Under the pieces are notes generated by a model that worked only from the letters and a program-made list of their open reading frames with translations, did no database searches and was not told the DNA's origin. From NCBI GenBank assembly GCA_902597335.1, contig CACJXK010000002.1, positions 62,001-126,000 on the forward strand: a stretch of 64,000 nucleotides of DNA. Direction: 5' to 3'. This DNA comes from an uncultured Pelagibacteraceae bacterium. Its GTDB lineage: Bacteria > Pseudomonadota > Alphaproteobacteria > Pelagibacterales > Pelagibacteraceae. A program made the translations under genes and the position numbers. This document shows positions 10,764-20,176 of this stretch, one piece after another. Positions within the stretch are counted from its first letter, which is position 1. Each line of letters starts with the position of its first letter.

Positions 10764-13286
10764 ATGTTTAATCCACTTAATATATTTTCAAAGCTTATAA
10801 AAAGCGGAAATGAAAAAGAACTAGGCCGAATTCAACAAATAGTCAATAAAGTTAATCTTTTAGAAAAAAATTTAGAAACTTTATCTGACGAAATGTTTCC
10901 AAAAAAAACTGAACAGCTAATTGAAGAAGTTAAAAATGGCAAAAGTCTAAACGACGTATTACCTGAAGCTTTTTCAATGGTGAGAGAAGCTTCTAAAAGA
11001 ATTAGAAACGAAAGACACTTTGATGTTCAGTTAATTGGTGGTGTTGTAATTCATGAGAATAAAATTGCAGAAATGAAAACTGGAGAAGGTAAAACTTTGA
11101 CCATAGCTCTTGCGGCGTTCCTTAACGCTCTTGAAAAAAAGGGAGTACATATAGTAACTGTAAATGATTATTTAGCAAAGAGAGATAGTGAAAATATGGG
11201 CAAGATTTACGAATTTTTAGGTTTAACTTGTGGGTATATTAATACTGGACAAGATGATTTGGTGAGAAAAGAAAATTATTTAAAAGATATAACTTATTCT
11301 ACCAATAGCGAATTGGGCTTCGATTATTTAAGAGACAATATGAAATTTTCCAAAGAGACTATGGTTCAAAGAGAACATAATTATGCGATTGTTGATGAAA
11401 TTGACTCTTGTTTGATTGATGAGGCAAGAACACCTCTAATAATTTCAGGAGCAACAGAAGATAAAACTAATCAATATATAGCAGTTGATAAATTAGTAAA
11501 AAATTTAAAAAAAGATGATTTTGAAATAGATGAAAAAGATAGAAATATTTTATTAACCAACAAAGGTGTGGATAATGTTGAAAATATATTTTCAAATGCT
11601 GGAATACTTAAAAATAAAAATTTTTATGATCCAGAAAACTTACATATTGTGCATTTAGTAAATCAATCTTTGCGGGCAATCCATCTTTTTCAAAGTGGAA
11701 AGGACTACATTGTGAAAGATGGGCAAATAATAATAATTGATGAACAAACAGGTAGACAATTGCCAGGAAGAAGGTTTGGTGATGGTCTTCATCAAAGTCT
11801 GGAGGCAAAAGAAAATTTATCAATAAATTCTGAAAATCAAACTTTAGCATCAATTACCTACCAAAATTTCTTTAAACTTTATAGAAAATTAGCTGGATGC
11901 ACTGGTACAGCATTAACGGAGTCGGAGGAGTTTTTTGAAATTTATAATCTACCAGTAGTGTCAATTCCTACTAATAAGCAGATGATAAGAGAAGATTCGA
12001 ATGATCAAATATTTAGAACTAGTAAAGAAAAAGATGAAGCTATAATTAGTAAGATTATTGAATGTAATTCTAAAGGACAGCCATTATTAGTTTTTACCTC
12101 AAGTATAAATAAATCTGAACACTTCTCAAACCTATTAGATAAAAAAAAAATAAAACATACAGTTTTAAATGCCAAAAATCACGAAAGAGAAGCTGAAATT
12201 ATTGCAGATGCTGGAAAAAGAAATTCAATAATAATTACTACGAGTATTTCAGGTAGAGGTGTTGACATCAAATTGGGAGGCCAAGATGAGAGTGATAAAA
12301 ATACAATAAAAAAACTAGGTGGTTTGTTTGTAATTGGCACAGAAAGAATGGAAAGTAGGAGAGTAGACAATCAAGCAAGAGGAAGATCTGGCAGACAAGG
12401 TGATGAGGGTAGCTCTATATTCTATGTAAGTTTAGAGGATGATTTAATGAGAATATTTGGATCTGAGTCTATGAATAATATACTTGAAAAACTTGGACTT
12501 AAGGACGGGGAAAGTATAGACCATCCATGGATAAATAAAGCATTAGAAAGAGCGCAACAAAAAGTTGAGGCAAGAAATTTTGATATTAGAAAAACTCTTT
12601 TAAAATTTGACAATGTTTTAAACGATCAAAGGCAAGTAATATTTTCACAAAGAAATGAAGTAATTGAAAATAAAGATTCTAAACAATATTCTGAAAATTT
12701 TCTAGATGAAATTATTGATGATTTAAAACTAAAGAAAACAAAAAAGTTAGCAAATGCAGGATCAAACGAAATACATATGCAATTAAAATCTTTATTTGGT
12801 AAATCATTTGAAGAAAGTGAAATTAATGAATTAGTTAATCTTGAAAATAAGGAGTTTGAAAAAAAGATAAAAAATAAATTTTATAATTCAAGAGAAGAAA
12901 GAGTTAAAATGTTAAATGAGGAACAATACAATGAAATAGAAAAAAGAATATTTTTACAACTAATTGATCAAAATTGGAAATTACATATTCAATATTTAGA
13001 GCAATTAAGACAAGTAATTGGTTTAAGATCTTATGGACAAAGAGATCCTTTGGTAGAATATAAGAAAGAGGCATTTACTCTTTTTGAAAATTTATTAAAG
13101 AAGCTTAAGTATGATTTAATTACAATTTTGTTCAATTTAAAACTCATAGATAGTAGTCAAGAAGAACAAAGAAATGAAAATATAAGTAAAAAATTTGACG
13201 AGCTTTCAAGAAAAAAAATTGGAAGAAATGAGCCATGTCCATGTAATTCTGGAAAAAAATATAAGCATTGTCACGGTGCTCTATAA
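10764..13286 (+). CDS. secA: Preprotein translocase ATPase SecA
   Basis: The 840-aa motor contains Walker A (KTGEGKTLTIALAA), the DEAD-like VDEIDSCLIDEARTPLIISG, preprotein cross-linking domain, helicase motif GRGVDIKLGG, and QARGRSGRQGDEG. The C-terminus ends in a zinc-binding tail, EPCPCNSGKKYKHCHG, which contacts SecB and lipids. It drives secretion through SecYEG. The stop overlaps the end of convergent accA by six bases. Confidence 0.97.
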   Translation: MFNPLNIFSKLIKSGNEKELGRIQQIVNKVNLLEKNLETLSDEMFPKKTEQLIEEVKNGKSLNDVLPEAFSMVREASKRIRNERHFDVQLIGGVVIHENKIAEMKTGEGKTLTIALAAFLNALEKKGVHIVTVNDYLAKRDSENMGKIYEFLGLTCGYINTGQDDLVRKENYLKDITYSTNSELGFDYLRDNMKFSKETMVQREHNYAIVDEIDSCLIDEARTPLIISGATEDKTNQYIAVDKLVKNLKKDDFEIDEKDRNILLTNKGVDNVENIFSNAGILKNKNFYDPENLHIVHLVNQSLRAIHLFQSGKDYIVKDGQIIIIDEQTGRQLPGRRFGDGLHQSLEAKENLSINSENQTLASITYQNFFKLYRKLAGCTGTALTESEEFFEIYNLPVVSIPTNKQMIREDSNDQIFRTSKEKDEAIISKIIECNSKGQPLLVFTSSINKSEHFSNLLDKKKIKHTVLNAKNHEREAEIIADAGKRNSIIITTSISGRGVDIKLGGQDESDKNTIKKLGGLFVIGTERMESRRVDNQARGRSGRQGDEGSSIFYVSLEDDLMRIFGSESMNNILEKLGLKDGESIDHPWINKALERAQQKVEARNFDIRKTLLKFDNVLNDQRQVIFSQRNEVIENKDSKQYSENFLDEIIDDLKLKKTKKLANAGSNEIHMQLKSLFGKSFEESEINELVNLENKEFEKKIKNKFYNSREERVKMLNEEQYNEIEKRIFLQLIDQNWKLHIQYLEQLRQVIGLRSYGQRDPLVEYKKEAFTLFENLLKKLKYDLITILFNLKLIDSSQEEQRNENISKKFDELSRKKIGRNEPCPCNSGKKYKHCHGAL

Positions 13287-14387
13287 AAAAATACTTAAAA
13301 ATAATATTAATAAAGCTACAGCAGATACACCATAATAAATTTTAGAATTCTTTTTAAAGTTTTGATAAATATTTTCTAATGCACTTGCTTTCATGGATAA
13401 ATCATTTCCATCATCTGATTGTGTTGTAAATCCTCTATTTCTTCCAATTGATAAAAATTTATTTTTTCTGTGAGTGAGAATTTCTTCTTTATCCATTGTC
13501 TCAAAAAAATTTAAATTTTTCTTTAATGAAGATCTTACATTATCCAATATAAGATCTTTATCTCTATGAGCACCACCAATTGGTTCTGGAATTATTTCAT
13601 CAATTATATTTAATTTCAAAAGGTCGCTAGATGACATTTTCATTGCAGTTGCAGCTTCTAAAGTTTTTTTTGGGTCTCTCCATAAAATGGTTGCACATCC
13701 TTCGGGGGAAATGACCGAATATATTGCGTTTTGAAGCATAATTACTTTATTAGATGATGCTAGAGCTATAGCTCCTCCAGATCCACCTTCTCCAATTATT
13801 ATTGCTATTGTAGGTACAGTTAACTTCATGGAACATTCAATAGATTTTGCTATTGCTTCAGCTTGGCCTCTTTCCTCTGCTCCAACTCCTGGATATGCGC
13901 CTGGGGTGTCTACAATAGAAATGATTGGAATTTTGAATTTATTGGCTAACTCCATAAGTCTAATTGTTTTTCTGTAGCCTTCTGGTCTCATCATCCCAAA
14001 GTTATGCTCTATTCTTTTATCAAGATCTGATCCCTTTTCCTGACCGATTACTAAAACAGATTTACCATCGAATTTAGCGAAACCAGCTATAACAGCCTTG
14101 TCCTCACCATAATATCTATCTCCTGAAAGCTGGATAAAATCTTCAAAAAGATTTTCAACAAAAAATTTTGCCTTAGGTCTATCCTCGTGACGAGCAACAA
14201 GTGCTGTTTGCCATGGATCTAAATTGGAATAAATTTTTTCTAGCTTTTCATTTATTTCTTCTTCAACTTTGCTTATCTTAGATGTGTCAACCTCAGATAA
14301 ACCCTCCTGATTGTAAGGATCTTTTAGTTTATCCAGTTCCTGTTCTAGATTTTTTATATCTGTCTCAAAATTTAAGTAATTTTTCAT
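13281..14387 (-). CDS. accA: Acetyl-CoA carboxylase carboxyltransferase subunit alpha, with C-terminal membrane segment
   Basis: Residues 1 to about 318 are a normal AccA: the N-terminal coiled helix, VARHEDRPKA, IDTPGAYPGVGAEERGQAEA and GEGGSGGAIALAS are all present. With AccD (accD at 36810) it transfers carboxyl from biotin to acetyl-CoA. Unlike the usual protein of about 320 aa, this one has 368 residues: a polar linker ends in a hydrophobic stretch (GVSAVALLILFLSIFL) at the very C-terminus, which looks like a tail anchor. No frameshift is needed to explain it. The 3' end overlaps secA. Confidence 0.94.
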   Translation of the reverse strand: MKNYLNFETDIKNLEQELDKLKDPYNQEGLSEVDTSKISKVEEEINEKLEKIYSNLDPWQTALVARHEDRPKAKFFVENLFEDFIQLSGDRYYGEDKAVIAGFAKFDGKSVLVIGQEKGSDLDKRIEHNFGMMRPEGYRKTIRLMELANKFKIPIISIVDTPGAYPGVGAEERGQAEAIAKSIECSMKLTVPTIAIIIGEGGSGGAIALASSNKVIMLQNAIYSVISPEGCATILWRDPKKTLEAATAMKMSSSDLLKLNIIDEIIPEPIGGAHRDKDLILDNVRSSLKKNLNFFETMDKEEILTHRKNKFLSIGRNRGFTTQSDDGNDLSMKASALENIYQNFKKNSKIYYGVSAVALLILFLSIFL

Positions 14388-14487
14388 TTAATAAATGTAT
14401 TATAAACAAAAAAGGCAATAAATTGTTAAAATAAATAAGTAATTTAGATTGCGCAAAAATGAAAATTTATTATAAGATTTTCAATTT

Positions 14488-16638
14488 ATGAGAGAGCAAT
14501 ATATCAAAATTCACAATTTATCTGTTGCTAAAAAGCTTGCTGATTTTGTCAAAAATGAGCTTTTAATGGATACTAATTTGAGCGCTAATGAATTTTGGAA
14601 AGGCTTTGATAAAGTGGTGCACGATTTAGCACCTAAAAATAAAAAATTACTCGAATTTAGAGAAACTTTGCAACAAGAAATAGATCTCTGGCATAAAAAA
14701 AATAGAGGTCAAGAAATTGACTATAATAAATATAAAAATTTTCTAGAAGAAATAGGTTATTTAAAAAAAGAAGGAGACAATTTTAAAATTTCAACTAAAA
14801 ATTTGGATGAAGAGATATCTAATATAGCAGGACCACAATTAGTTGTTCCAATTATGAACTCCAGATATAGCCTTAATGCTGCGAATGCGAGGTGGGTAAG
14901 TTTATATGACAGTCTTTACGGTTCTAATATCATTGAGTCCGAAGAAAGTGGAAGTGAAAAATACGATCCTTTAAGAGGACAAGAAGTTATTAAATTTACT
15001 AGAGACTTTTTAAATAAATATTTTCCTATCAATGATCTTGACTGGAAAGATATTACTGGTTTAGCGGTAAATAATAAAAAACTCTCAATTTATAAAGAAA
15101 ATAAAGAATATAGTTTATCAGATTTAGAGAAGTTTATTGGTCATAGAGGAGATGCGGCCAAACCAAATGCTATAATCTTAAAAAATAATAATCTTCATCT
15201 TGAAATAATTATTAATCCTAGAGCATTTAGTGCTGCAAGAGATGCTGCTGGTATAAGCGATATTATAATTGAGTCAGCTGTGTCAACAATTTGTGACCAC
15301 GAGGATAGTGTGGCTGCAGTCGATGCCGAAGATAAAGTAATTTGTTATAGAAATTGGCTAGGATTGATGAAGGGTAATTTAAAGTCAATATTTGAAAAAA
15401 ATGGTAAAGAATTAGAAAGAAAACTTAATCCAGATAGGAGTTACACTTCATTGAATGGTGAAAAGTTAAAACTTCACGGAAGAAGTCTTTTACTTGTGAG
15501 AAACGTTGGACACTTAATGACAAACCCTGCAATCACATTAAATGATGGATCAGAAGTTCCAGAGGGAATAATGGATGCTTTTATAACTTCAGCAGCTTGT
15601 ATTCATGATTTAAAAAGAAAAGGTAATTCAAGAAAAGGATCTATTTATATTGTAAAACCAAAAATGCATGGGCCAGAAGAAACAGAATTCACCGATTTAA
15701 TTTTTACAAAAGTTGAAGAAGTTTTAAAATTGGAAAAAAACACAATTAAGTGTGGAATTATGGATGAAGAAAGAAGAACATCTGCAAACCTAAAAGAATG
15801 TATTAGGACTCTTAAAGATAGAGTATTTTTTATCAATACTGGATTTTTAGATAGAACTGGTGATGAAATGCACACCTCAATGGAAGCTGGACCAATGATC
15901 AAAAAGGGGGATATGAAAGAGTCTAAATGGATTAAAGCCTATGAAGACAATAATGTAGATATAGGTTTAAAATGTGGGTTTTCAGGAGTTGCTCAAATAG
16001 GTAAAGGAATGTGGGCAATGCCTGACAAAATGAACGAAATGATGGAACAAAAAATTGGACATGTGAATGCAGGAGCAAATTGTGCTTGGGTCCCTTCCCC
16101 AACTGCTGCTGCATTACATGTTATGCACTATCATGAAGTAAATGTTTTTGAAAAACAGAAAGCAATATTAAAAAGAGAGCCATCAAAATTATCTGATCTT
16201 CTTACTATACCAATAGCAGATCGTCCTAATTGGTCTGTTGATGAAATTAACACTGAAATTTCAAATTCTGCTCAAACTATTTTGGGTTATGTAGTAAGAT
16301 GGATAGATCAAGGTATAGGTTGTTCCAAAGTTCCAGATATAAACGATATTGGATTAATGGAGGATAGAGCTACTTTGAGAATTTCATCTCAACATATTGC
16401 TAATTGGCTTCATCATGGCTTATGTTCGAATAGACAGGTTCTTGAAATCTTAAAAAAAATGGCAAAAGTTGTAGATAAACAGAATAAAAACGACTCTAGC
16501 TACGAAAGTATGTCTCCAGAGTATGATAAATCTATTGCTTTTAAAGCAGCATGTGAATTGATTTTTCATGGAAAGTCTCAGCCTTCTGGCTATACAGAAC
16601 CTCTCTTGCACTTAAACAGATTGATTAAAAAAAGTTGA
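14488..16638 (+). CDS. glcB: Malate synthase G
   Basis: The 716-aa length is that of the G-form. Visible family blocks include HRGDAAKPNAI, DHEDSVAAVDAEDKV, LLLVRNVGHLMTNPA, GIMDEERRTSANLKECI and GANCAWVPSPTAAALH. It condenses glyoxylate with acetyl-CoA to malate in the glyoxylate shunt or glycolate use. Other SAR11 strains are reported to place this gene under a glycine riboswitch; the 100-nt leader here shows no such element. It stands alone between divergent accA and convergent recR, which it abuts. Confidence 0.97.
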   Translation: MREQYIKIHNLSVAKKLADFVKNELLMDTNLSANEFWKGFDKVVHDLAPKNKKLLEFRETLQQEIDLWHKKNRGQEIDYNKYKNFLEEIGYLKKEGDNFKISTKNLDEEISNIAGPQLVVPIMNSRYSLNAANARWVSLYDSLYGSNIIESEESGSEKYDPLRGQEVIKFTRDFLNKYFPINDLDWKDITGLAVNNKKLSIYKENKEYSLSDLEKFIGHRGDAAKPNAIILKNNNLHLEIIINPRAFSAARDAAGISDIIIESAVSTICDHEDSVAAVDAEDKVICYRNWLGLMKGNLKSIFEKNGKELERKLNPDRSYTSLNGEKLKLHGRSLLLVRNVGHLMTNPAITLNDGSEVPEGIMDAFITSAACIHDLKRKGNSRKGSIYIVKPKMHGPEETEFTDLIFTKVEEVLKLEKNTIKCGIMDEERRTSANLKECIRTLKDRVFFINTGFLDRTGDEMHTSMEAGPMIKKGDMKESKWIKAYEDNNVDIGLKCGFSGVAQIGKGMWAMPDKMNEMMEQKIGHVNAGANCAWVPSPTAAALHVMHYHEVNVFEKQKAILKREPSKLSDLLTIPIADRPNWSVDEINTEISNSAQTILGYVVRWIDQGIGCSKVPDINDIGLMEDRATLRISSQHIANWLHHGLCSNRQVLEILKKMAKVVDKQNKNDSSYESMSPEYDKSIAFKAACELIFHGKSQPSGYTEPLLHLNRLIKKS

Positions 16639-17244
16639 TTAAGCCTCTATTTTTTTTCTATTTTTAAATGCAGATATAAGAGTACCATCATCTAAATTTT
16701 CGATTTCTCCGCCTACTGGCAAACCTTGAGCAAGTTTTGAAATCTTAATGTTAGTTTTTTTGAGTGTATCTTGGATATAAAATGCAGTAGTTTGGCCTTC
16801 GACAGTTGCACTTGTTGCCAAAATTACCTCGTCTATATTTTCCCTGTTAATTCTTTCTACAAGGGAATTGATCAACAGATCTTCCTTATTTTGACTATTA
16901 TTATTTGAAAGTGTTCCTCCAAGGATATGGAAGTAACCTTGAAAAATTGATGAACTTTCTATTGCCCATTGGTCTGAAATATTTTCTACAACACAAATTT
17001 TATTAAACTTTTTACTTTTATTTTCACAATTATCACATGGACTTGTATTTGATTTTAAAGTTCCACAAACTTTACATCTAACAACATTTTTAAATACCTC
17101 ACTTAAATTCTGAGCCAATGGTTTTAATAACTCTTGACGATTATTGATCATTTTCAGAATCATTCTTTTTGCAGACTTAGGTCCTAACCCCGGTAATTTT
17201 GAAATTAACTTAATTAAATTTTCTATTTCAGGAATATTTTGCAT
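16639..17244 (-). CDS. recR: Recombination mediator RecR
   Basis: The 201-aa protein has the helix-hairpin-helix region LPGLGPKSAKRM, a four-cysteine zinc finger (CKVCGTLKSNTSPCDNC), a Toprim domain starting ICVVENISDQWAIE, and the C-terminal LPVGGEIENLDDGTL. With RecO/RecF it loads RecA on gapped DNA. Gene order dnaX-ybaB-recR is the classical bacterial arrangement. Confidence 0.96.
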   Translation of the reverse strand: MQNIPEIENLIKLISKLPGLGPKSAKRMILKMINNRQELLKPLAQNLSEVFKNVVRCKVCGTLKSNTSPCDNCENKSKKFNKICVVENISDQWAIESSSIFQGYFHILGGTLSNNNSQNKEDLLINSLVERINRENIDEVILATSATVEGQTTAFYIQDTLKKTNIKISKLAQGLPVGGEIENLDDGTLISAFKNRKKIEA

Positions 17245-17249
17245 TTAAA

Positions 17250-17567
17250 TTATAAAGGCCACTTAAATCCTGGTATCCCAAAATTTCCTGAAGCCTTAGA
17301 AATTTCCTCTGCAGTTTTTGATTTAAGTTGTGATTTTGCGTTATTATGAGCAGCGGTAATAAGATCTTCTAATATTACTTTTTCTTCTTTCAAAACATTT
17401 TCACTAAGTTTAATTGAAATCATAGTGCCCTCTCCATTTAAAGTAACCTTCACATCATTAGCTCCTGAGACACCTTCAACCTCAATCTTTTTAATATTTT
17501 CTTGGCTTTCTTTCATTTTGCTTTCAATTTCTTTAGCTTTTTCCATTAATTTTGAAAAATCTGTCAT
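17250..17567 (-). CDS. ybaB: YbaB/EbfC nucleoid-associated protein
   Basis: A 105-aa protein with the family pattern: an N-terminal amphipathic helix (MEKAKEIESKMKESQENI), a central beta region with GVSGANDVKVTLNGEG, and a C-terminal helix ending in GNFGIPGFKWPL. Members form dimers that bind DNA. It sits between dnaX and recR with only 1 and 5 bases of spacing. Confidence 0.92.
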   Translation of the reverse strand: MTDFSKLMEKAKEIESKMKESQENIKKIEVEGVSGANDVKVTLNGEGTMISIKLSENVLKEEKVILEDLITAAHNNAKSQLKSKTAEEISKASGNFGIPGFKWPL

Positions 17568-17568
17568 T

Positions 17569-19203
17569 CTAGTCCTCTTTCAAATCAACATTTATTAATT
17601 CTGCGTCAGGAAAAGCTTCAATCACTTTTTTATATGCTTCAGACTTTTTGACATCATCAAATATTTTTTTCTCTTCAATTTTATTTTTTTCTTTTTCTGA
17701 AATTTGTCCTTGGTTTTTTGATAGAGAGATAATCCATCTCTTGGATGTCCATTCGTACAGTTTGTTAGATAGATTTTTAATAAAGTCTTTGTCTAAGTTT
17801 TCATTAAAAGATATTTCTATTAAACCCTCAGAGAATGAAACTAAATTTGTATTAGTTTCAAGCTCGTATTTAAGCTTTGCTTCTTTCCTTTCTGTGCATA
17901 GATTTATCAAACTTTCAAATGAGCCTATTTTAAGTTCATTAATTACTTCATCTTTATTTAAATTTGGTTCAATTTTCTCTTGTTGTGAAATATTTTTGAT
18001 TTGATCTATTGTTTTATTTATAATTTTTTTTTCAGGTTCTTTAATTAAAGTATCAGGATTTTTTCCAGTAATGCTTTCCTCAGCATATTTCTCCTTAGAA
18101 CCTTTTATTCTCATTAATCTGAAAAGGAACATTTCAACTGATAAATTTGGATTTGAAACTATGTTAATTTCCTCAATTGTATCAAGTGTAAATTGCCAAA
18201 AAAGGATTATATCTTTTGAATCTAAATTTTCAGATATTGTGGAAAGATTATTAAAATCTTGATCATTTAAAGAAAAATTATTTCCATCTAATTTTATAAA
18301 ATTAATATTTTTTAGGTAATATAAAACCTCAAGAAAATCGTTCAAAAAAATTTTTGGATCTACACCAGATTCATAAATCTTTCTATACAACTCAAATACT
18401 TTTTTTTCATCACCACTAAACAGATTTTTAATTAGTTCTATCAGAGAACTTTTATCAAAATATCCATAAATACTTTGTGCTTTTTCTAGATTTAATTCCA
18501 CATCATTTTGATTGGCTACAAGTCCACGATCTAACAAAGATAATGCATCTCTAACAGATCCTTCTGAAATTTTAACAATTAATTTTAAAGCTTCATCAGA
18601 AACTTTACCCCCTTCTTTGTCTTTAATCATTTTTACATAATTAAAAAGCTCTTCAGATTTCACTCTAGAGAGATCAAAACGTTGACATCTCGATATTACT
18701 GTTACAGGAATCTTTTTGATTTCAGTTGTTGCAAAAATAAATTTTAAATATTTTGGTGGTTCCTCTAATGTTTTTAAAAGTGCATTAAATGCTTGTTTGC
18801 TTAACATATGAACTTCATCAATAATAAATATTTTATATTTAGCTGTTGTTGGTCCGTATCTTGAAAATTCAATAAGCTCTCTTACATCGTCAACACCTGT
18901 TTTGCTTGCAGCATCCATTTCCAAAACATCAATATGATTTGAGTTTACAATTGAATTGCAATGTTCACAAAAATCTTTTTTACAAAGATTTTCAACACCA
19001 TTCTCACAATTTAATGCTTTAGCAACTATTCTTGCAAAAGTGGTTTTTCCAACACCTCTAATACCAGTAAATAAAAATGCGTTCGCAGCTTTATCGGAGA
19101 TAACTGAATTTTTGATTGTTTCAGCAATAACCTCCTGGCCAATTAAATCCTCAAATACTTGAGGTCTATATTTTAAAGCTAGTACTTTTGAATTTTCTGT
19201 CAT
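17569..19203 (-). CDS. dnaX: DNA polymerase III subunit gamma/tau
   Basis: A 544-aa clamp-loader ATPase. Walker A GIRGVGKTTFARI, a zinc-binding cysteine cluster (CENGVENLCKKDFCEHC), Walker B DEVHMLSKQAFNALLKTLEE and sensor SRCQRFDL lie in the first 180 residues. The long C-terminal part would be the tau segment. The ATG at 19203 is chosen: the alternative TTG 15 bases upstream lies inside the SRP RNA. There is almost no leader between the RNA gene and this ATG. Confidence 0.95.
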   Translation of the reverse strand: MTENSKVLALKYRPQVFEDLIGQEVIAETIKNSVISDKAANAFLFTGIRGVGKTTFARIVAKALNCENGVENLCKKDFCEHCNSIVNSNHIDVLEMDAASKTGVDDVRELIEFSRYGPTTAKYKIFIIDEVHMLSKQAFNALLKTLEEPPKYLKFIFATTEIKKIPVTVISRCQRFDLSRVKSEELFNYVKMIKDKEGGKVSDEALKLIVKISEGSVRDALSLLDRGLVANQNDVELNLEKAQSIYGYFDKSSLIELIKNLFSGDEKKVFELYRKIYESGVDPKIFLNDFLEVLYYLKNINFIKLDGNNFSLNDQDFNNLSTISENLDSKDIILFWQFTLDTIEEINIVSNPNLSVEMFLFRLMRIKGSKEKYAEESITGKNPDTLIKEPEKKIINKTIDQIKNISQQEKIEPNLNKDEVINELKIGSFESLINLCTERKEAKLKYELETNTNLVSFSEGLIEISFNENLDKDFIKNLSNKLYEWTSKRWIISLSKNQGQISEKEKNKIEEKKIFDDVKKSEAYKKVIEAFPDAELINVDLKED

Positions 19204-19207
19204 TTCT

Positions 19208-19296
19208 AAGGAGACCAACCAACCTGGAAAATACTCACTACCCTTGCTATCTTTCGATCCTAGGGGATTTGTGGTAACACCACCTGACTGGCCTCC
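19208..19296 (-). ncRNA. ffs: Signal recognition particle RNA (small, 4.5S type)
   Basis: The reverse strand folds into one long hairpin. The ends GGAGGCCAGUCAGG and CCAGGUUGGUUGGUCUCC pair with several G-U pairs, which fixes the strand. At the tip is the SRP helix-8 signature: CCCU-AGG-AUC-GAAA-GAU-AGCA-AGGG, the asymmetric AGG/AGCA internal loop that binds Ffh. The tetraloop is GAAA rather than the common GGAA. A -10 box lies six bases before the 5' end. The ffs-dnaX neighbourhood is common in proteobacteria. The ends are estimated to within a few bases. Confidence 0.85.
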
Positions 19297-19302
19297 GACT
19301 TT

Positions 19303-19332
19303 ATTATATCAATAAAAATTTCTATTCTACAA
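19303..19332 (-). promoter_or_regulatory. Promoter of the SRP RNA gene
   Basis: A perfect TATAAT (19303-19308 on the reverse strand) with TTGTAG 18 bases further upstream (19327-19332). The expected start, about seven bases beyond the -10, coincides with the 5' end of the SRP hairpin. It probably also drives dnaX-ybaB-recR. Confidence 0.65.
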
Positions 19333-19345
19333 GAAAGTTATAAAT

Positions 19346-20173
19346 TTATTTTTCTCTAAATTTATCAGATTTATAAACACCTAGAACGTGCATATCTTGG
19401 CAATGCAGACCTAATTCCTCAAGTGAGTTTTTAATTTTTGGAGATTCTATGTGTCCATCAATATCACATAGAAAAAAATATGAGGAAAAAGAGTTCTTTT
19501 CAGGAAAACTTTGTAATTTACTCATATTAACTCCATTAATTGCAAAACCTGACAATGCAGAATACAAGGCTGCTGGTTTACTTTTTAACTTAAATAATAT
19601 CGATGTTATGTGACTTTCATCACTAAAATCTGGTTGAAAGATATCTTTTCCTAGCAACAAGAATCTAGTAACGTTATCTTTATCATCCTGCACATTTTCT
19701 TGTAAAATTTTAAGGCCATATATTTCAGCGCTTAAACTAGAGGCTATTGCTGCCTTAGATTTGTCTTTAGTCTCTGAAACGAATTTTGCTGAACCAGCAG
19801 TATCAGCTCTTACATTTTCAATAAATTTTTTTTTCTTAATAAAATTTGAAGATTGACTTAATGCTTGAGCATGAGAGTAAACATCTTTTATATCACGTAT
19901 GTTAGCTCCTCTTATTCCCAAGAGATTATGGTTAATTGGAAAAAAGTGTTCTGCATAAATATTTAATCTGTATTTAAAAATTAAATATTCAACACCAATA
20001 TTTCCGGTTGTTTTGTTTGACTCAGGTATTAGAGATTTAATTGAACTATCTTCACTAGATTTTTCAAAACATTCATCAAAAGTTTTACAAGGCAATGTTT
20101 CGCAGTCTGGATACATTTTTTTGGCACAGCTTTCACTATAACTTCCTGCAACCCCTTGATAAGCAATTTTCAT
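19346..20173 (-). CDS. pheA: Prephenate dehydratase
   Basis: The 275-aa stand-alone dehydratase begins MKIAYQGVAGSYSE, contains the catalytic TRF motif (NVTRFLLLGKD) and ends in an ACT domain from about residue 195 (KSKPAALYSALSGFAINGVN). It makes phenylpyruvate for phenylalanine. The ACT phenylalanine-binding motif that reads ESRP in many bacteria is QSFP here, so feedback control may differ. It has no fused chorismate mutase and follows kdsB by three bases. Confidence 0.93.
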   Translation of the reverse strand: MKIAYQGVAGSYSESCAKKMYPDCETLPCKTFDECFEKSSEDSSIKSLIPESNKTTGNIGVEYLIFKYRLNIYAEHFFPINHNLLGIRGANIRDIKDVYSHAQALSQSSNFIKKKKFIENVRADTAGSAKFVSETKDKSKAAIASSLSAEIYGLKILQENVQDDKDNVTRFLLLGKDIFQPDFSDESHITSILFKLKSKPAALYSALSGFAINGVNMSKLQSFPEKNSFSSYFFLCDIDGHIESPKIKNSLEELGLHCQDMHVLGVYKSDKFREK

Positions 20174-20176
20174 AAT

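Noticed and set aside
14388..14487. Glycine riboswitch before glcB
   Set aside because: Looked for because it is known in SAR11; the aptamer blocks are not there and the space is too short.
17648..18004. 118-aa open frame antisense to dnaX
   Set aside because: Shadow of a real gene; no motif, and composition mirrors the Lys/Glu-rich opposite strand.
19203..19218. TTG start for dnaX upstream of the ATG
   Set aside because: It would place the start codon inside the 3' arm of the SRP RNA; the ATG at 19203 matches the usual N-terminus.
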